DNA from: Embiotoca jacksoni
Taxonomy: Eukaryota; Chordata; Actinopteri; Embiotocidae
Length of the DNA: 64,000 nucleotides
Reading direction: 5' to 3'
Assembly: GCA_022577435.1 (NCBI GenBank)
Contig: JAKOON010000009.1
Span: 1,437,001 to 1,501,000, forward strand
Under the pieces are notes generated by a model. The model saw only the letters and a list, made by a program, of their open reading frames with translations. It did no database searches and was not told where the DNA came from. The position numbers were made by a program, and so were the translations under genes. Positions 10,320 through 23,374 of this stretch are shown piece after piece (positions within the stretch are counted from its first letter, which is position 1; every line of letters starts with the position of its first letter).

Positions 10320-12180
10320 ACAAGCTTGTAGGTGACTTCTAAGATTCACGTCCCTGAGAGTTGAGATGTCCTGTCATGTAAACTAAAGAAAAAAACAACA
10401 ACTTGTTAAACCATAAAATGTTTGCCAAAACGATGTTGTCCAGCTTGTAACCGTTTGTGACAAACACCTATCTGTGCCGAGCGATAGAGAAGTCAAAACA
10501 AAGGCACTGTGAAGGAGTCTGAGAGGGGAAACTCTGGCTCCTGATCAGGGGCCAACATAAACCGTCAGTGCGGTTTGAAACCAGACCTGGCACGGCTCTT
10601 CTTGGTCCATTACATCTGCAGCAGCTGCAGAGCATCAAGGCTTCCTGCTGATCCAGAGTGATGCCTCGAATCAGAGGGATGTCTTGTTTTCAAGAAGTTA
10701 ATATGACAAACTGCTTCAAGGCACTGTAAAACTTTTAATAGCGGGTGGTGAATTCGGGGATAAACATGGATTAGCTTCAGCTCAGCCGACGTGAGAAGTG
10801 GGAGTGATGATGCATTAGACTGATAACTAGCAGAAATGGTTGTTTTTCGACTGGAAAGTATTTGGCAAAGCAGAGGAGGAGGAGTGTGTGTTGGGGTGTG
10901 TGGGGAAGAGAGAGGATTTGGGGGGAGGGAGGGGGGTGAAGCTGAGGAGAAAAGGAGGTAGATGGAGAGGTCGGCAAAGATAAAACGTGTCTGGGAGAAT
11001 CATATATTACTCTCAAATTTAGTCCAGAGCTCGCCATCGAGATAAACAGGCGAATTAACGACCAGATCTCCTTATGAAACTCAATCTCTTTCACATGCCG
11101 GAGAATTCGGCGCTTACACCAACCCGCACACCACTTAACAGAGATTCCATCTAAAAGTATGCAGTATGATATATCGCAGATCCTCCTCCAACAGTTTGCT
11201 TTTGTTTTATTCTGCTCTGAAGATTGATAAGTCAGAATCTTAGAATCTGTGGATTTATAGTCCCGATTAACATCAAGGGGAAAGAAATGTAGCACACCAG
11301 TATTTTAAGTAGCTCGGAGTATTTGCCGGATTACAAGATCAACCCTCTGATTTTACTTTGTTCATTAAATCAGTTACACACAAAGGATTACGGCTCCATA
11401 AGTCCATAAGTTGCTTAAAGTGTTCCGACAACAGATCCTGGCCGAGTTTAAACTTTTGAACTCTGTGGTGCAGCAGGCCTGGAGACAACAGTACCTGCCT
11501 GCAAACGATACGGAGAACATGCCTGAAATTACAGCTGCAGCTCGTGTTGTGGGCTGTTTGCAGGTTTATTGTCCTCCAGTAAAATTTGATCTAAAGAATC
11601 TAACAATAATGGGAGTCTGAACTAGTTTTTTTTGGCTATTTGACATTTTTGTGGTAAAATATTCTAAAGTCAATCGTCACTAACTTTTCCCTGAGGTTTT
11701 AGCCTTCATACATGTTTTGTTCTTTTATGATGTTTGATGATTGTGTTTTTATATTTTTCTGCTAAAATAAATTAAACTTTTGAAAACATTGACATCAATA
11801 AATGGTACCTTAACTCTTTTTTTTTTTTTACCCTTTATAAAGTCACCGTGAATCTTGTGATGAATTTTCATCTAAAATGTGGATAGTTTGCATCCATGCA
11901 TCATTAGTTTACTCCTGAGAAATAAAAGGAAGATGCATTTATAACTTTTTTTTTTTTTACTGAAAACAACCTTTTCTATTTCTGGATCGTTACAAAAAAA
12001 TTCTTGAAGCGAGATTCCTTTACAACAACAATAAAAAGATCAACTCTGACATGTCAACTAGTGTTTTACTTCGCTGTGACTTTGTAGAGTTTGCTCTTGA
12101 CTTGGCCTCTGTGTTGGCACTGCTCTTTGATTGCCAGGGACATGTTGCAGGATGGACCGTAGCCAGTGAAATACAGTGAG
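10320..12180. other. Intergenic stretch with no recognised gene
   Basis: Mostly unique-looking sequence. A G/A-rich tract lies at about 10865-10970, and short T tracts at about 11819-11830 and 11947-11959. A 172-codon open frame on the minus strand (10777-11295) runs through the simple G/A tract and looks random in composition. Confidence 0.4.
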
Positions 12181-12620
12181 GTCATCCGTTTAGATAGAGC
12201 CCCAGATGGTTACAGACGTGGGCGAAAAATCCACTTCAGCTCATTAATCAAAGCCTTTTTTCCTTTGGCCGAGCAGTGGCAGAGATTTATACTAAAGCCA
12301 TTAAATTAACCAATATTCCCTTCTCTTGATTAGTCGCCCTCACAGCAAATCAGCCTGCAGTTTGGCTGTAAACGACATTACAGCCTGCTGAGCTGAAGCG
12401 TAGGTGCACTGGCGAGGCCCGGTAATAGTGTTGATTACTCGTCACTCATTAGGTTGCTTTCACTGCCGCTGCTAAGCCCTCATCAGAAGGTTTTTGGCTG
12501 AGTGGCCGGGCAGGGGCCCTGATCCAATTCACCTTTAAAGTTCAGTGGACCTGTCTGGGTTGCCACGGGTCAGCGCTTCACTCTCCGTGGTGTGCACTCC
12601 CAGAGAGGCCCTCATTACCT
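12181..12620. promoter_or_regulatory. Candidate conserved non-coding element 1
   Basis: Low-repeat, balanced-composition DNA without an open frame. It contains homeobox-type TAAT and ATTA cores in short palindromic settings (for example cattaatcaaagcc and ttgattagtcgcc). It is compositionally distinct from the AT-rich DNA on either side. It may be a long-range enhancer of gdf6. Conservation could not be measured. Confidence 0.35.
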
Positions 12621-12834
12621 CATTTCCTGTTACTACTGTACCAGACAAGCATTTGAGCGGCGTGGTTTGGTTGTGTAAAGTTTGCAGTGTTTATCACAGT
12701 GGGAGTATGAAAACTAAGAATAAAACACTTGTTGAATTTATGTGTTTGCTGCAGAAGAAATGTGAGACTCTGTCATGACTGGCTGTTACTACGATGGCCC
12801 TGAGGAGCCAAGACAAAGATACTGGACAGAATAT

Positions 12835-12835
12835 A

Positions 12836-12867
<32 letters not shown>
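12835..12867. repeat. (AAAT)n microsatellite
   Basis: About eight aaat units in unique flanks. Confidence 0.9.
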
Positions 12868-12868
<1 letters not shown>

Positions 12869-13029
12869 AACAACTACTTATTACAGAGCACAGCACTTCT
12901 GATAATGAACCTCTTTTTTGATAAATATATAGTTCTTCTGCTGTATATCCTATGGCTGTGAATACACAACAAAATAAAATAAATAACTTTGAGAAAACAC
13001 TGCTAAATTAAGATCTTGCTTGATCTGAT

Positions 13030-13345
13030 TGGGAACCTGAGAACATTATGCCCCGCCCACCTATAGTGGAAACCTGACTGCACCACAGGCCCGTCAATCA
13101 AATAGCACAAACATGCCTCTTTTTGAAGCCTATTATCTAATCAATGATGTGATTATTTTCAGATGGACCACCGGATAACTAATGAGAAGGAGTGAGTTTA
13201 GTGAATGACACCATAATGACTTGCAGAAACAATTTATTGACTTTGTATTTCACGAGAGAAGTTGAACAAGAGTCTATAGCGCGTGAGCCTTTTTGAAACC
13301 AACCCCTAGTGGCCCTCGGTGGTCTTGCATTTAACCTCTTCACTT
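13030..13345 (+). repeat. Dispersed repeat family A, copy 1
   Basis: It shares, in order, a 'gtcaatcaaa' box, 'gattattttcagatgg', 'aatgagaaggagtgag', 'tttattgactttgtatttca', 'agaagttgaa' and 'cccctagtggccctcggtgg' with the copies at 28380-28800 (same strand) and 41630-41890 (opposite strand). It has no coding capacity. It is a non-autonomous interspersed element of unknown class. Confidence 0.8.
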
Positions 13346-13387
13346 TTCAGATTTAGAAGCTACGTCCACTTTTATATGCAGTCTCTG

Positions 13388-13560
13388 GTTTGGGGTTAGG
13401 GATCCGTTTACTGACAAAGAAACAACCAATCCCCATTAAGTGTAGAGGAGAGCATGCAACCCTCCCGCTGATCCAATCTAGCAGTAACCGTTTAGCGAGG
13501 ACCTGTTGTGCACGCTCTGCTCTTATTGGATAGTTGGAGCTAGATTGGATCTGATTATGA
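13388..13560. repeat. Dispersed repeat family B, copy 1, with 13-bp inverted arms
   Basis: gatccaatctagc at 13470-13482 is repeated as its exact reverse complement at 13539-13551. The left part (ttactgacaaagaaacaacc, then the region before gatccaatctagc) is also found at about 26365-26455. A fold-back, MITE-like element is likely. Confidence 0.6.
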
Positions 13561-14100
13561 TGTGAGGCAACAGACAGCAGCACTTTCCACGGTTTGAATA
13601 TTATAAATTCTAGGACACATATTTTAACATATGTAGGGCATGAATAATATCCTACCTTATTAAAAGAGAAAGATTTGTCTTTTGCACTTCTTAAACTGTA
13701 ATTCTTTTAGAAATGATGTCGGCTTGTGATGCTTCCTGTTTTAGTTCTAGATGTTTCCTGGTAACTGATTTACATGTTACTCTCTTTATTTGCTAAGACC
13801 CTTCTCACATCTGAATGCTTTAAACCTATTTGGTAAATCATTTGAACTCAACCAGTCGTTACTGAGAACTTTGGAAGGACTTTTTTTCAGTGGAGTTTTG
13901 TTGGTTTGTTTTTGTTGCATTTTGGCCCTCACAACCACCGTACGTTTCGTTTCTCTCCCACACATTTATGAGTCTGTATACAGAAATGAATCCCGACTTG
14001 AAAGCCGTCCTGGCAGCGCAGCGTTTCGCTCATTAACCTTTTTTTTTCTCTTAGCACCTCGCTGCAGTTAACAGTCTGTGGCCTCTTCCCCACCAAGACA

Positions 14101-14640
14101 CATTCATGTAGCTGCCAGTCAGGTCAACGCTGCAATTAAGCTGCTTTTAAACTTGTTCAGTGGTGCTTGGAGGCTGTAAAAATACTTCCGTTTGAGTGTC
14201 AATGGGAGCCTGTGATGGTTAACGCTGCATTCATGGGAGAATACATTGTGTCTAGTTAATGTAAGTAGTCTGGTCAGCGGGTCAAAGGGGCAACATGACT
14301 GGAGGAAACAAGGAGGTGCAGCGGTTTCCAGCTGGTTGGGAGAAACGCTGCCAGTTTCATCAGGCTGATTTCTCTCCTCTCCTTCACTTGTCCAACATCA
14401 AATTTCTCAAGCAACTAAGAATTTATGGACACATTTCCTTGTTTGTCTTCGACCAGATGGACTGGGTTTTATGAGTGTGCGGTGCATGTCAGACAGCGAC
14501 CTCTCGCTCCGCGTACCAGTCAGTCAGGGCAGGTGTCATCAATCTTTGGTGTTCACTGAATGGCAGATTGGCTGCCATAAACCGGGCCTGATTGCAGTGT
14601 GCTGTTCCCAGTGGAAGGCGTTTTCAGTCCAAGGGAGGCA
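14101..14640. promoter_or_regulatory. Candidate conserved non-coding element 2
   Basis: A non-repetitive block ending just before a GT microsatellite. Balanced composition and several short inverted motifs (for example gcagattggctgccat) set it apart from its flanks. It has no coding potential. A role as a gdf6 or cd6 enhancer is speculative. Confidence 0.28.
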
Positions 14641-14667
14641 TGGAAACAAAAATCTCGCAGATACAAA

Positions 14668-14668
<1 letters not shown>

Positions 14669-14706
<38 letters not shown>
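14669..14706. repeat. (GT)n microsatellite
   Basis: About 19 GT units, followed by gcgcatgcgc, itself alternating purine-pyrimidine. Confidence 0.95.
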
Positions 14707-14709
<3 letters not shown>

Positions 14710-16088
14710 ATGCGCCGCATGGTAAAAGATGGCATACTGTACATGTTTGCACCAGAAACGCTTCACTTATTTGTTATTGGTGTCAATCAGAAAGGTCCTG
14801 TGATAATTTGTGATGCATTACACAACAAACGTTTCTCAGAAACTTTAACAGATGGATAAAATTAGAGAATAATGAAGGAAAACGGAAACATTATGAGCAC
14901 TTGAAGTCCTCTCTCAGGACACAGAGGTCACGTCCTCTGTAGTTTTTACTGGGATTTGAAAACAAACACTTGGTGAATGTTTTATAGGCTGATTACAGAA
15001 GGGCTTTTTTTGCTCTGTATATTTAAAATGGACTACTTTTAGCAGACAAAAAAATAAATTAAAAAGAGTTGCCTTATTCATAGCAGTGTGGGCAAAATTT
15101 TAAAATAAATATTACAGATAATTTTACTCTACATTTAACAGAATAAACACAACAAAGAATTTCAAAGTAGTAACTACAGAGTTTATTTTGGGTTTTGCAG
15201 TTGATTTGAAGGTTTCTAAAATTCTGATTTATTATTGAACATACTACAGATTGATGTTGAAAAGATTCATAACAATGTGCTTCACAAAAGGTCAAAGAAA
15301 AAAACAAAACAATGTATAACCCTGAATAGAAATAGGAAAATGTGATGACAACTTAAACTGAGTGCGCCAAAGTAAAAGCCAAAGTTTAGACTGAACTCTC
15401 ATCAACGGTTCGCAGGTTTCACTCCACATCAGCACTGCTTGATTAACAAGATAAATAAAAAGAATATAAAAGGTAGTTTGACGCATTGCTCAGAAACAAT
15501 GAGCTGATGTCATTTGTTACTCTGTGAATTCATGGCATTCAGTCAAAAGACCTCCAGCGTTCAGGCTGAATAAGAAAACTGTTGAGTCGAGTGGACGGAG
15601 AGCAGCTGTTTAAGTTCGGAGCTCTGCGGAGAAGTTTTTTCTTCTGCAGCGGTGTGGTGCTGTAAATGTACCAACCTGCTGCGGTTCAGACATGTGACAC
15701 CAGACAGCAGCTTTTACAGCACTGACTGTATGTTTTTTTTTTAATCTTTAAATAGGGCTAGGTGAAACACAGGTTTTAAAAGTAGGAATGATGAGTAAAA
15801 TAAGATGTTCTTGGTCATTGTTAACGGCAGACAGAGTGACCCGCTGAAGTAGAGCAGCTGATCCATGTTAGTGGGCAGGTATATACCTGCAGAGAGGCTG
15901 ATTAAGGTGAATGAGGATCAGGTGTGCTGGCAGGTGAGCTTTGTAATCATGAACTGATGCACTACAGCTATGTGTTAGATTTGATTTTGTAGCCTATTCA
16001 TCTGTTTCTGATTTGTCTTTACAAGAATTTTACTGCTTGTAAGAACTTCATATTTTTCCACAGTCATCCCTGTCCTTTGTTTTTGGTC

Positions 16089-16123
<35 letters not shown>

Positions 16124-17630
16124 GCAAATGGATGAATTTACACTTTATTCTTGCACATATATGACTCATGCTTTTTCTGTTTATTTTCTATAAATTTATT
16201 CTGTATGACTGTAGCAGTTTTTTTATTTCCCAAGTAGGCAGCTGAATTGCAGTTAAATGTTGGCAGTTGTAATGACTTAATTTCTGGTGACCAAATATTG
16301 ACTTCATTTTGTCACCCTAAATTAAAAACCAAAACACATTTATTTGCTTTCATATTCACTTGGCACAATTCTTCTTCTTCTTTTTCTTTCTTTCTTTTCT
16401 TGAGTTTAAAATGAGGAGGGATCAAATTTAATAAGGTGAGTGCTTTTTCACTTTAATGTCTCAAAAATGAAAATGACAGAAACAAACCAGAAAACGTGGC
16501 TCATGATTTTCACAGTAAAAGCTCACTTGTTTGGTCTCGCTAAGCGCTTTGACTGTTTTGACAATTTCCATTTAAAACGGAGTAATGAAACACCGTGTGA
16601 ATCCCAAAACTCTCCATATTTTCAAACTTTGTTGTGGTTAAACAGATTCTAAGAAAAAATTTAAAAAGCCACACTAACAGTGTTGTTCTGTGCTTTTGTC
16701 TAGATTAAATAATTTTGACAAATGCTGAATGGATAGGAATGAAACTTGCCACACTTAATAGCCATAATTTTAATCCTGTTTAACTTTTGGTGTTGTTCCT
16801 TTAATAAATCCAGCTAATCGTGGAAATACAGCGCTGCTAAAAAAAAGAAAGAAAAAAAAAGAGCCTGCTTGAAGCAGCTGGAGATTAAGTGACAGAAACC
16901 TCCCAAGTTAGAAAAGGAAGGAAAATATAGGAGAAAAGCAACAAGTTTTGCGTACCATAACGATTGTTTTTTCCAAAATTCTCGGAGGAATTATGTTCAT
17001 GCTCAGTTTATGTCGATGGATTCTGTTTTTGGTTGATTTAAACTGGTGAGTTGAAACTTTTTTTTTCTGTCAATTAACATGTTATTACCTTCTTTTCTGC
17101 TAAATGTGACGGCAAATTCACCTGTAAGTGAGCTAAGTGAGTGGGAAAGTGTCTTGCGTTGTGTATTTCATGAGTTTTCGGTGTGTACAGTGAAAGTATT
17201 TGGATATATGTATTGGCAAGCTGACATTAGCCTTGTTAGTTAAACTGCTGCTGAATGCTGCCGCCATTACGGGGTGCGGCTCAAATTTAATTTACAGCTA
17301 ACCTCTATTTAAGTGCAAGGTAATATAAAACAGAAATATTTCATATCGCAATGTCACATGACACCAAGTTTTTTGACCCCGGAGTCGAGATGGCGAGTCA
17401 CCTGTAGGAGAAATCACCTTTGATGGACACTTCACCATCAAGGACAGATTCTCACATCTGAGACGCGGTCGGAGGAAAATCATATTAACTCAGTGTCTTC
17501 TGCAACACGCAGAGGAACTCACTTGGACTTTCGAAAAACCTAGAACTCCTGGTGTAGCCACTATAAAGTATTCCTACATGGCATAAGTAGAAAAAAAATT
17601 GGCCTTTTAAAATGTGTTTTTTTAACCTGA
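14710..17630. other. AT-rich intergenic stretch with no recognised gene
   Basis: No coding exon or known repeat was recognised. It contains a 28-base A tract (about 16092-16120), a C/T-rich run at about 16371-16400 and a short A-rich tract at about 16838-16860. Open frames are short and low-complexity. Confidence 0.4.
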
Positions 17631-17639
17631 CGAGGGTTC

Positions 17640-18050
17640 GCATATGAAAACTTGGCATCCTGGCTTCCTCTGGCTCATTTATAATTAATCAATTTGCTCC
17701 GCTTCTTATTACTAATTTCCAATAAAGGAAAACCAAACACAAACACTATGAACACACTGATCTGTGTCAGCGAGGGTTACTGGCACCATTTCCCTAAATG
17801 CAGAGGAAAAACAGCAGGCAGCACATCAGGCAGCAGGTGAAGGCTCGCTGTGGGAATGAGTCATCTCTGTTGCCGTGGTTACACAGCATCGTCATTTGTT
17901 TGTGAGCCCCGGGCGAGGTAATTAATTACAGAGTCATTTTGGGACAGCTTTAACAAATCGTGTGCGTAAATGTGAACGGCAGGCGTTTGCGCCAACACAG
18001 CTCTCATTCAGTCAGGCTCTTCATGCAGAGGACGAATATTTCACCTTAGC
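17640..18050. promoter_or_regulatory. Candidate conserved non-coding element 3
   Basis: Unique sequence with clustered AT-hook and homeobox-type cores (ttataattaatcaatttgct, gaggtaattaattacagag) and bZIP-like gaatgagtcatctc. This is the pattern of a developmental enhancer. It lies about 15.5 kb from the gdf6 3' end, in the same desert. It is one of the strongest enhancer candidates by appearance; conservation was not measured. Confidence 0.4.
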
Positions 18051-19079
18051 TGGAACAAAGAGGGGTGTAGAAGTGAAGAAGGACAGCAAGGGTTGATGTC
18101 TTATTATCAACTGTACACAAAATTATCACATTGGCAAATATTTTACCTTGAAAACCACCCGATTTGAATGTTATCAGCTTATTAAATGGCCCGAATGTCA
18201 TCATGACCGTAATTTTGCTTCAGACTGGGCAGACTGCACCTAGAATAGGCTGGAAGGTCACTTTAATCGTGACTTTTAGTGGTCGTATTAATGATGACGG
18301 GAGCAAAAGAGGAAGTCGGGTGAGGTATTAAGAGTTGGAGGGTCCATAACACAAGGAAGTCAAAATCGTATTAATGGGTCGAACACAATAAACACTGTTC
18401 GTGTCCTGTCTGAAAACAAAAGTCGGCATTATTTTACATGGGACTTTTACATATAAATGAACGTCTGTTGCATTTAAACCAAATGAGTTCACATAATGCA
18501 GATTGAAGCTATCGCCACCAGAAACGAAGGTCCCGTACCGGCCAGATGAATGAAAACAGAAACTGCAGAGCCAGAAACTTCTTCTGATTGACCTTGGCTG
18601 CCTTCCAGTTTAAGCCCTATGCTAATCTAAAGGGAATAAAATTATTAAATATTCTAGACTTTCCAAATATCTGACCGAATGGATTAAATGCTAAAAGTGA
18701 ATCGAGCCATTTCACGGGGTTTGGAACACCTTTCACGTCATTTAGCATTTATCTGCTGTTTTACAGCCGCAACAGCAGCCACTGAGTGTGTTGCTTTCAT
18801 GATGACAGTTTCTTCTTTCCTCCTCTTCTCTAACATACGATTAAAAACCAGCAGCAAATAATTCACATATTTGCTTTAAATACTACTAAAATACTAAAAA
18901 AAAAAAAAAAAGACTAAATAAACGTAGCGGCAAGCATCCGATTGGTGGAGGTGACACGTTCAACTTGTGATCTCCACGGTTACGGGATGTGTGTTGTTCA
19001 GACTGAATGAGATCACTGCAAGACTGATAGCATGGCACGGTGATGGTGAGTGAGCTCGGCCAGCTTCAAGTCGAGGATC

Positions 19080-19080
<1 letters not shown>
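18051..19080. other. Intergenic stretch with no recognised gene
   Basis: Nothing coding was recognised. A short A tract lies at about 18897-18911. The rest is unclassified, non-repetitive DNA. Confidence 0.35.

Positions 19081-19084
<4 letters not shown>

Positions 19085-19168
<84 letters not shown>
19085..19168. repeat. Long uninterrupted (GT)42 microsatellite
   Basis: Eighty-four bases of perfect GT alternation, the longest pure dinucleotide tract in the window. It has Z-DNA potential and is probably polymorphic. Confidence 0.97.
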
Positions 19169-19169
<1 letters not shown>

Positions 19170-19471
19170 GGATCAGCCGCTCCGTGCCACCAGCTTAACC
19201 CCTGGATTCTCCACATTCCATCCCAAATTCAGGCGCAAGTCTCGCCGCTGGTCCGTTTCAGGTGATTGACGTTATTTGCTACCATTAGGCACTACTATGT
19301 AATTGACCTTTTGACCCCTCACAAGCGACCTGTTGAAACAGCTTTAAACCAGATCATCTAATCTCCATGGGAAAAGCCCTCAATCTAGATTTAGGGGTCT
19401 AAAAGCAATCAACACCTAAAGGTGAAGGAGGGGAGCCGGGGTCACTGCCACCGGAGCGCTCTGATCCAGTC

Positions 19472-19490
19472 GGGGGGGGGGGGGGGGGGG
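19472..19490 (+). repeat. Homopolymer of 19 G
   Basis: A run of 19 guanines flanked by unique sequence. It can form a G-quadruplex and is prone to sequencing-length error. Confidence 0.9.
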
Positions 19491-20186
19491 CGATGATGAT
19501 CATTTTGTTCAGAGTCACCGATGCCGCACAAACACACTTTATTAGAAAAACAACTCCTGCCTTCACCTCCATAACGCGTGTACATTCTCTGTTGGGTTAA
19601 AAACTGTAATCATTACCTGGAATTTGTACCATAATTTACTCTTCAAGAACTTTGCATGAACAATTTGTCATTTCTTTTGTGCAAAAAGCACAAGTAAAGC
19701 ATATTTGCCATTTGCCAAGGTAGCATCAATGCTAGCAAATACAACCTCTTTATTTTCATGTCGTACCAGCTGAGTCGGGAGGTGAACTTTAAATTTGGGC
19801 AATTTTGTGTTAGAATTAGGAAAAAGGAGGCGTACCTTGAGAAACATGTTAGAAATGTTTTTTATTGCGCAGCAGACTGAATATTTTTATTAAGATGGTT
19901 CTTATCTGTAAGTGTTAAAAAGATCACTGGGTAATTTCCTTTTTTTTAGAAAAGCAGATATTTTCTGTGCTGCTCTTTAACAGCATCAGAAAAAGAACAT
20001 GTTACATTTATCTGAACAGTGTTTGTGTGTTTAATAAAATACCTGCCAATAGATTTCATAGAAAGATTTGTATTTAAATTTGTTATAGTTTTTCAGTTTA
20101 AAAATAAAAAATAAGCAACAGGTTCTCAAACGACACAGCAGGTCGATTTGTAACGACTCCCAAAACAACAGAAATGAGCATTTGTA

Positions 20187-20200
20187 GCGCCCTCTACAGG
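20187..20200 (-). promoter_or_regulatory. CTCF-like motif (minus orientation)
   Basis: The minus strand reads cctgtagagggcgc, 13 of 14 positions of CCASYAGRKGGCRS. It is oriented towards the motif at 10305 (convergent). Motif only. Confidence 0.45.
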
Positions 20201-20274
20201 ACCGACATGTCGTCACAGCTAAACGACAGAATCGGTAATTTGACCATCGGAGGGTGTCGGCGATAGGCGTACGC

Positions 20275-20760
20275 TCCAACCTTTGTCGTCATGGTAACAA
20301 TGACAAACCTGTAGTTAAACCGACGCAGTTTGGTTAAGTTTAAAAATTCGCGGTTTAAGGTGAGTTAGTTTATAACTAGTTAGTAACTTACATGACGTAG
20401 CCTACGTTATTACGCATTACGTTAGAAGTTAGAATAAGTCAATGTCGACCTTTGGATTCATATCGGGACACAAACAGCGATCTCCTGGTCGAACATCCTG
20501 TGTTTGATCTGTCCGATCGTCAGCCTCCTCCTCCGTGGACGTCGTCACTCTTTGTAGTACGACACCTGACTTCCTTCACTGCTCCTGTTGTAATTACTAC
20601 GACTACACGAGGTCGTTTGGAAAACTTTCAACGATCGACCAGTGTTGTTGTGTCCGCGGAGAATCGGCTGAAACTTGACACCAACCGTCTGAAAAAGTCA
20701 CATATTTTCATGAATGAAACATGCATAAAACAAAAAGGCCGGTAACTTTAAACTTTGCTT
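20275..20760 (+). promoter_or_regulatory. Possible promoter / transcript start (X-box-like motif and splice donor)
   Basis: An RFX X-box-like half-palindrome (gtcatggtaac, 20288-20298) is followed 60 bp later by a strong donor (ttaag then gtgagt, about 20355-20364) and several CpGs and ACGT cores. A 97-codon open frame (20452-20745) follows but has no recognisable family. It could be the first exon of a non-coding RNA or a decayed retroposon. Evidence is weak. Confidence 0.2.
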
Positions 20761-21109
20761 GCATTTTAGCAGGAATACCTACATTTTTTTTTTTTTTTTT
20801 TTAAAGACGCTCTTGTCTGTAAAAGGATGAAGTTTGATTCCTCATGCCGGCACAGAAACCAAAATTCTTCAAAAGGCCTCAACACGTTGCCGTTTTGGCT
20901 GCAGAGCCTCAGCGTGCGACTCCAGGCCACTTCTAAAATCCAGCTTTCACTCCGCAGATGTGATCCCGTCTGACAGATTACAGGGATTAACCGAAGTTTG
21001 ACAACAAGACATTGTTTTAATTAATATTGAGCAAATTATCGAGCAAATCCACGACAAGCCGAATAAAAGATTTTAATTTTGTAGTTCTCTTTTAATGCTT
21101 TCTTTTTCT

Positions 21110-21360
21110 GCTTTGGCCTTTTTGAAATTCAGCTGCCGCTCACAGGCAGACCTTCGAGAAATGATCAGTTCATTGACAACCTTATCAAGGCCCGGAGAGC
21201 GAAGGACCTCGAGTAAACCTGCCTTATTAGATGAATGCACATGCGGTGGGAGGTCTTTTCTGACTGGGTGTTAATGCCTATAAACGCTGACCTCTCCCAT
21301 GCCATGCGCCCCCCAAATCCAGATATGAAAAGTGGCTTACAGATCAAAACAGGCTTTCAT
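21110..21360. promoter_or_regulatory. Candidate conserved non-coding element 4
   Basis: A repeat-free block of balanced composition between AT-rich stretches, without coding potential. It includes atgatcagttcattgac and gttaatgcctataaacgc. It is judged enhancer-like from texture alone. Confidence 0.28.
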
Positions 21361-23339
21361 CACAGCGCTGGCACAGATAAAGGTAGAAACAATTCAACTA
21401 TCATCAATAAAACCACAGCAACAATGAAAATCACGTTATAAATACAGTAACGAATGCAGTTCCCGCTGCACGACAGGAAGCTACAGCATTCACTGTATTT
21501 ATGTAGATAAAAAGCTAAAACATAACAGAAATTTGTCAATATAGTGTGATAGAATATGTTGGAAATAAAAATGTGGAAACTTAAGTACTTAAATATGTGC
21601 TTAAATAGGTCATTTTGGTTTGTCATTGACAGTCTCGTGTAGATTTTGCATTGAATTTGATACAGATGTACAAATAATACAAATATAAATTGAATGTAAC
21701 AGAATATCTTTCTGGAAAGCAGCAAAACTTCTGATTCGTGTATAGTTTTGCTTCATGTTATGACACCGTTCAAATGAAAAATGTAAAAGAAACTATTATT
21801 ATAAGGTTGCTGCTCTTGGTATTATGTGTCTTTACTGAACTATTTTGAACAACATCAAACAATAAACTTCAAGAGAGAAAAAACATATAATTCATGAATG
21901 TTGTGAATGCTCGTCCGCGGGGTTCCTTTGATGTACCAGTACGTTCATGAATTACTTTTTACTCTACATGTTCAAACAAACAGGGTCTGCAAAGAACTTG
22001 ACGAGTAAATACACAACACTGTATTTATTGTTGTGCAGCAGTGAAACGACCTTTTACATCTAAAGCTCATCGCATCACCTTCAAAGGGGCCTTAAAAAGT
22101 GGTTTGCCAGGAATTCCCAGTAATTTGCTGCCTGATTTATATTTCGAAGGAAGCCTGTTTTGTCTTTGCCACTCCACCACCGCGTGCACCTTTTGTTTAG
22201 TTTTGCTGTCCTGTAATTCTACAAATCAATTACTGTGAATGCTGTAATGTTGCATGTCAGTATTTGACTCATGCACTTCCTACCGCTGCTTTGAATGATC
22301 TTCGGAAATCACTGTTAGATACATTAGAGAACCAAAAACAAGAAACTTTTTAAGTGCAAACCGTCATTTAGCCTCTGCTCGTTTCCCGTCAGCACTCCTT
22401 CCACATTTTACTACTTCTTTGTTTTCGCTGCTGCATTTTTTTTTTTTTCGTCTTTCCTGTGGAGATAAAACCCAGATCCAGCAGTTTATACAAAGTACAA
22501 TGCTCCTCTATTACATCCATGACATGTGAAATATTTCCTCTTGAAGTTACCACACATTTCCTCAAACTGCTTAAAAGCCATAATTGGAAACAGACAGCTT
22601 GTGTACCTCCGAGTCACAGTAGCCCCGAAATACGTTTAAATCTTTATTATTATTATTTTTCTATCCAGGCGAATGATGGGCATATTTCAGACTTTAATCA
22701 GACCTCTTTGGGAAACTATGAATTTGGTAAATGCTGATCGGAGGGATCTTTCACTTTTCACTTTAAATGTTTGTGTGTACTTCTGGAAGTATGCATGGGA
22801 AAGTGCCCCCGCTGCCAGCTCGGAGTGGACCTTCCCTGTGAATAAATGCATGAATTTATGACTGTGTGTGTGTGTGTGTGGCATAGCAGCGGGGCTTTTC
22901 CGTCCTGTCAATGGAAAACATTAGTGTCATGCCCCCACAGAAACCCTCCCGCCGCCCCCCTGCCCTCCCCCCTTCGGCCCCTCTCCCCCCTCCTTGTTTA
23001 ATTCAGTCCATCAACACTTCCTCCTTCAGCCTGTTAGTGTCACACTGCATTTCCTCTCTGGCCTCAACCAGACCGGCTCGCCACAATCGGCCCAGTTTTG
23101 GGTTTCCCTCAAACGGCAAAGGGCTTCAAAGTCAATAACTGCTTTTTTGATTTTTATTGACCCAAAGACTCACTACCCCCCGTCTCACCCCCCCTCCTTC
23201 TCCCCCCCCTCCTCTGCCCCAACGCCGCTCGCCCCCACATTTCTTTAAGGGGAATAAATTACAGTGAGGAGGCTTATTGTGTCGAGGGTTTGAAAGTGCT
23301 GTTATCTCGCTGATTGCACCTGCAACTCATTTAACAAGG

Positions 23340-23340
<1 letters not shown>
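21361..23340. other. Intergenic stretch, mixed texture, no recognised gene
   Basis: 21361-22030 is AT-rich without features. 22030-22420 and 23230-23340 are unique and could hold regulatory DNA. 22940-23235 is C-rich and low complexity (runs of cccc and ctcc). An A tract of about 29 bases follows at 23343-23371. Confidence 0.35.

Positions 23341-23371
<31 letters not shown>

Positions 23372-23374
<3 letters not shown>

Noticed and set aside
10777..11295. 172-codon minus-strand open frame
   Set aside because: Half of it is low-complexity Pro/Ser/Leu from a G/A-rich tract. The rest resembles no family, and no splice context supports it.
20452..20745. 97-codon open frame near the promoter-like spot
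   Set aside because: No recognisable domain, composition not clearly coding and no second exon. Kept only as part of a weak regulatory call.
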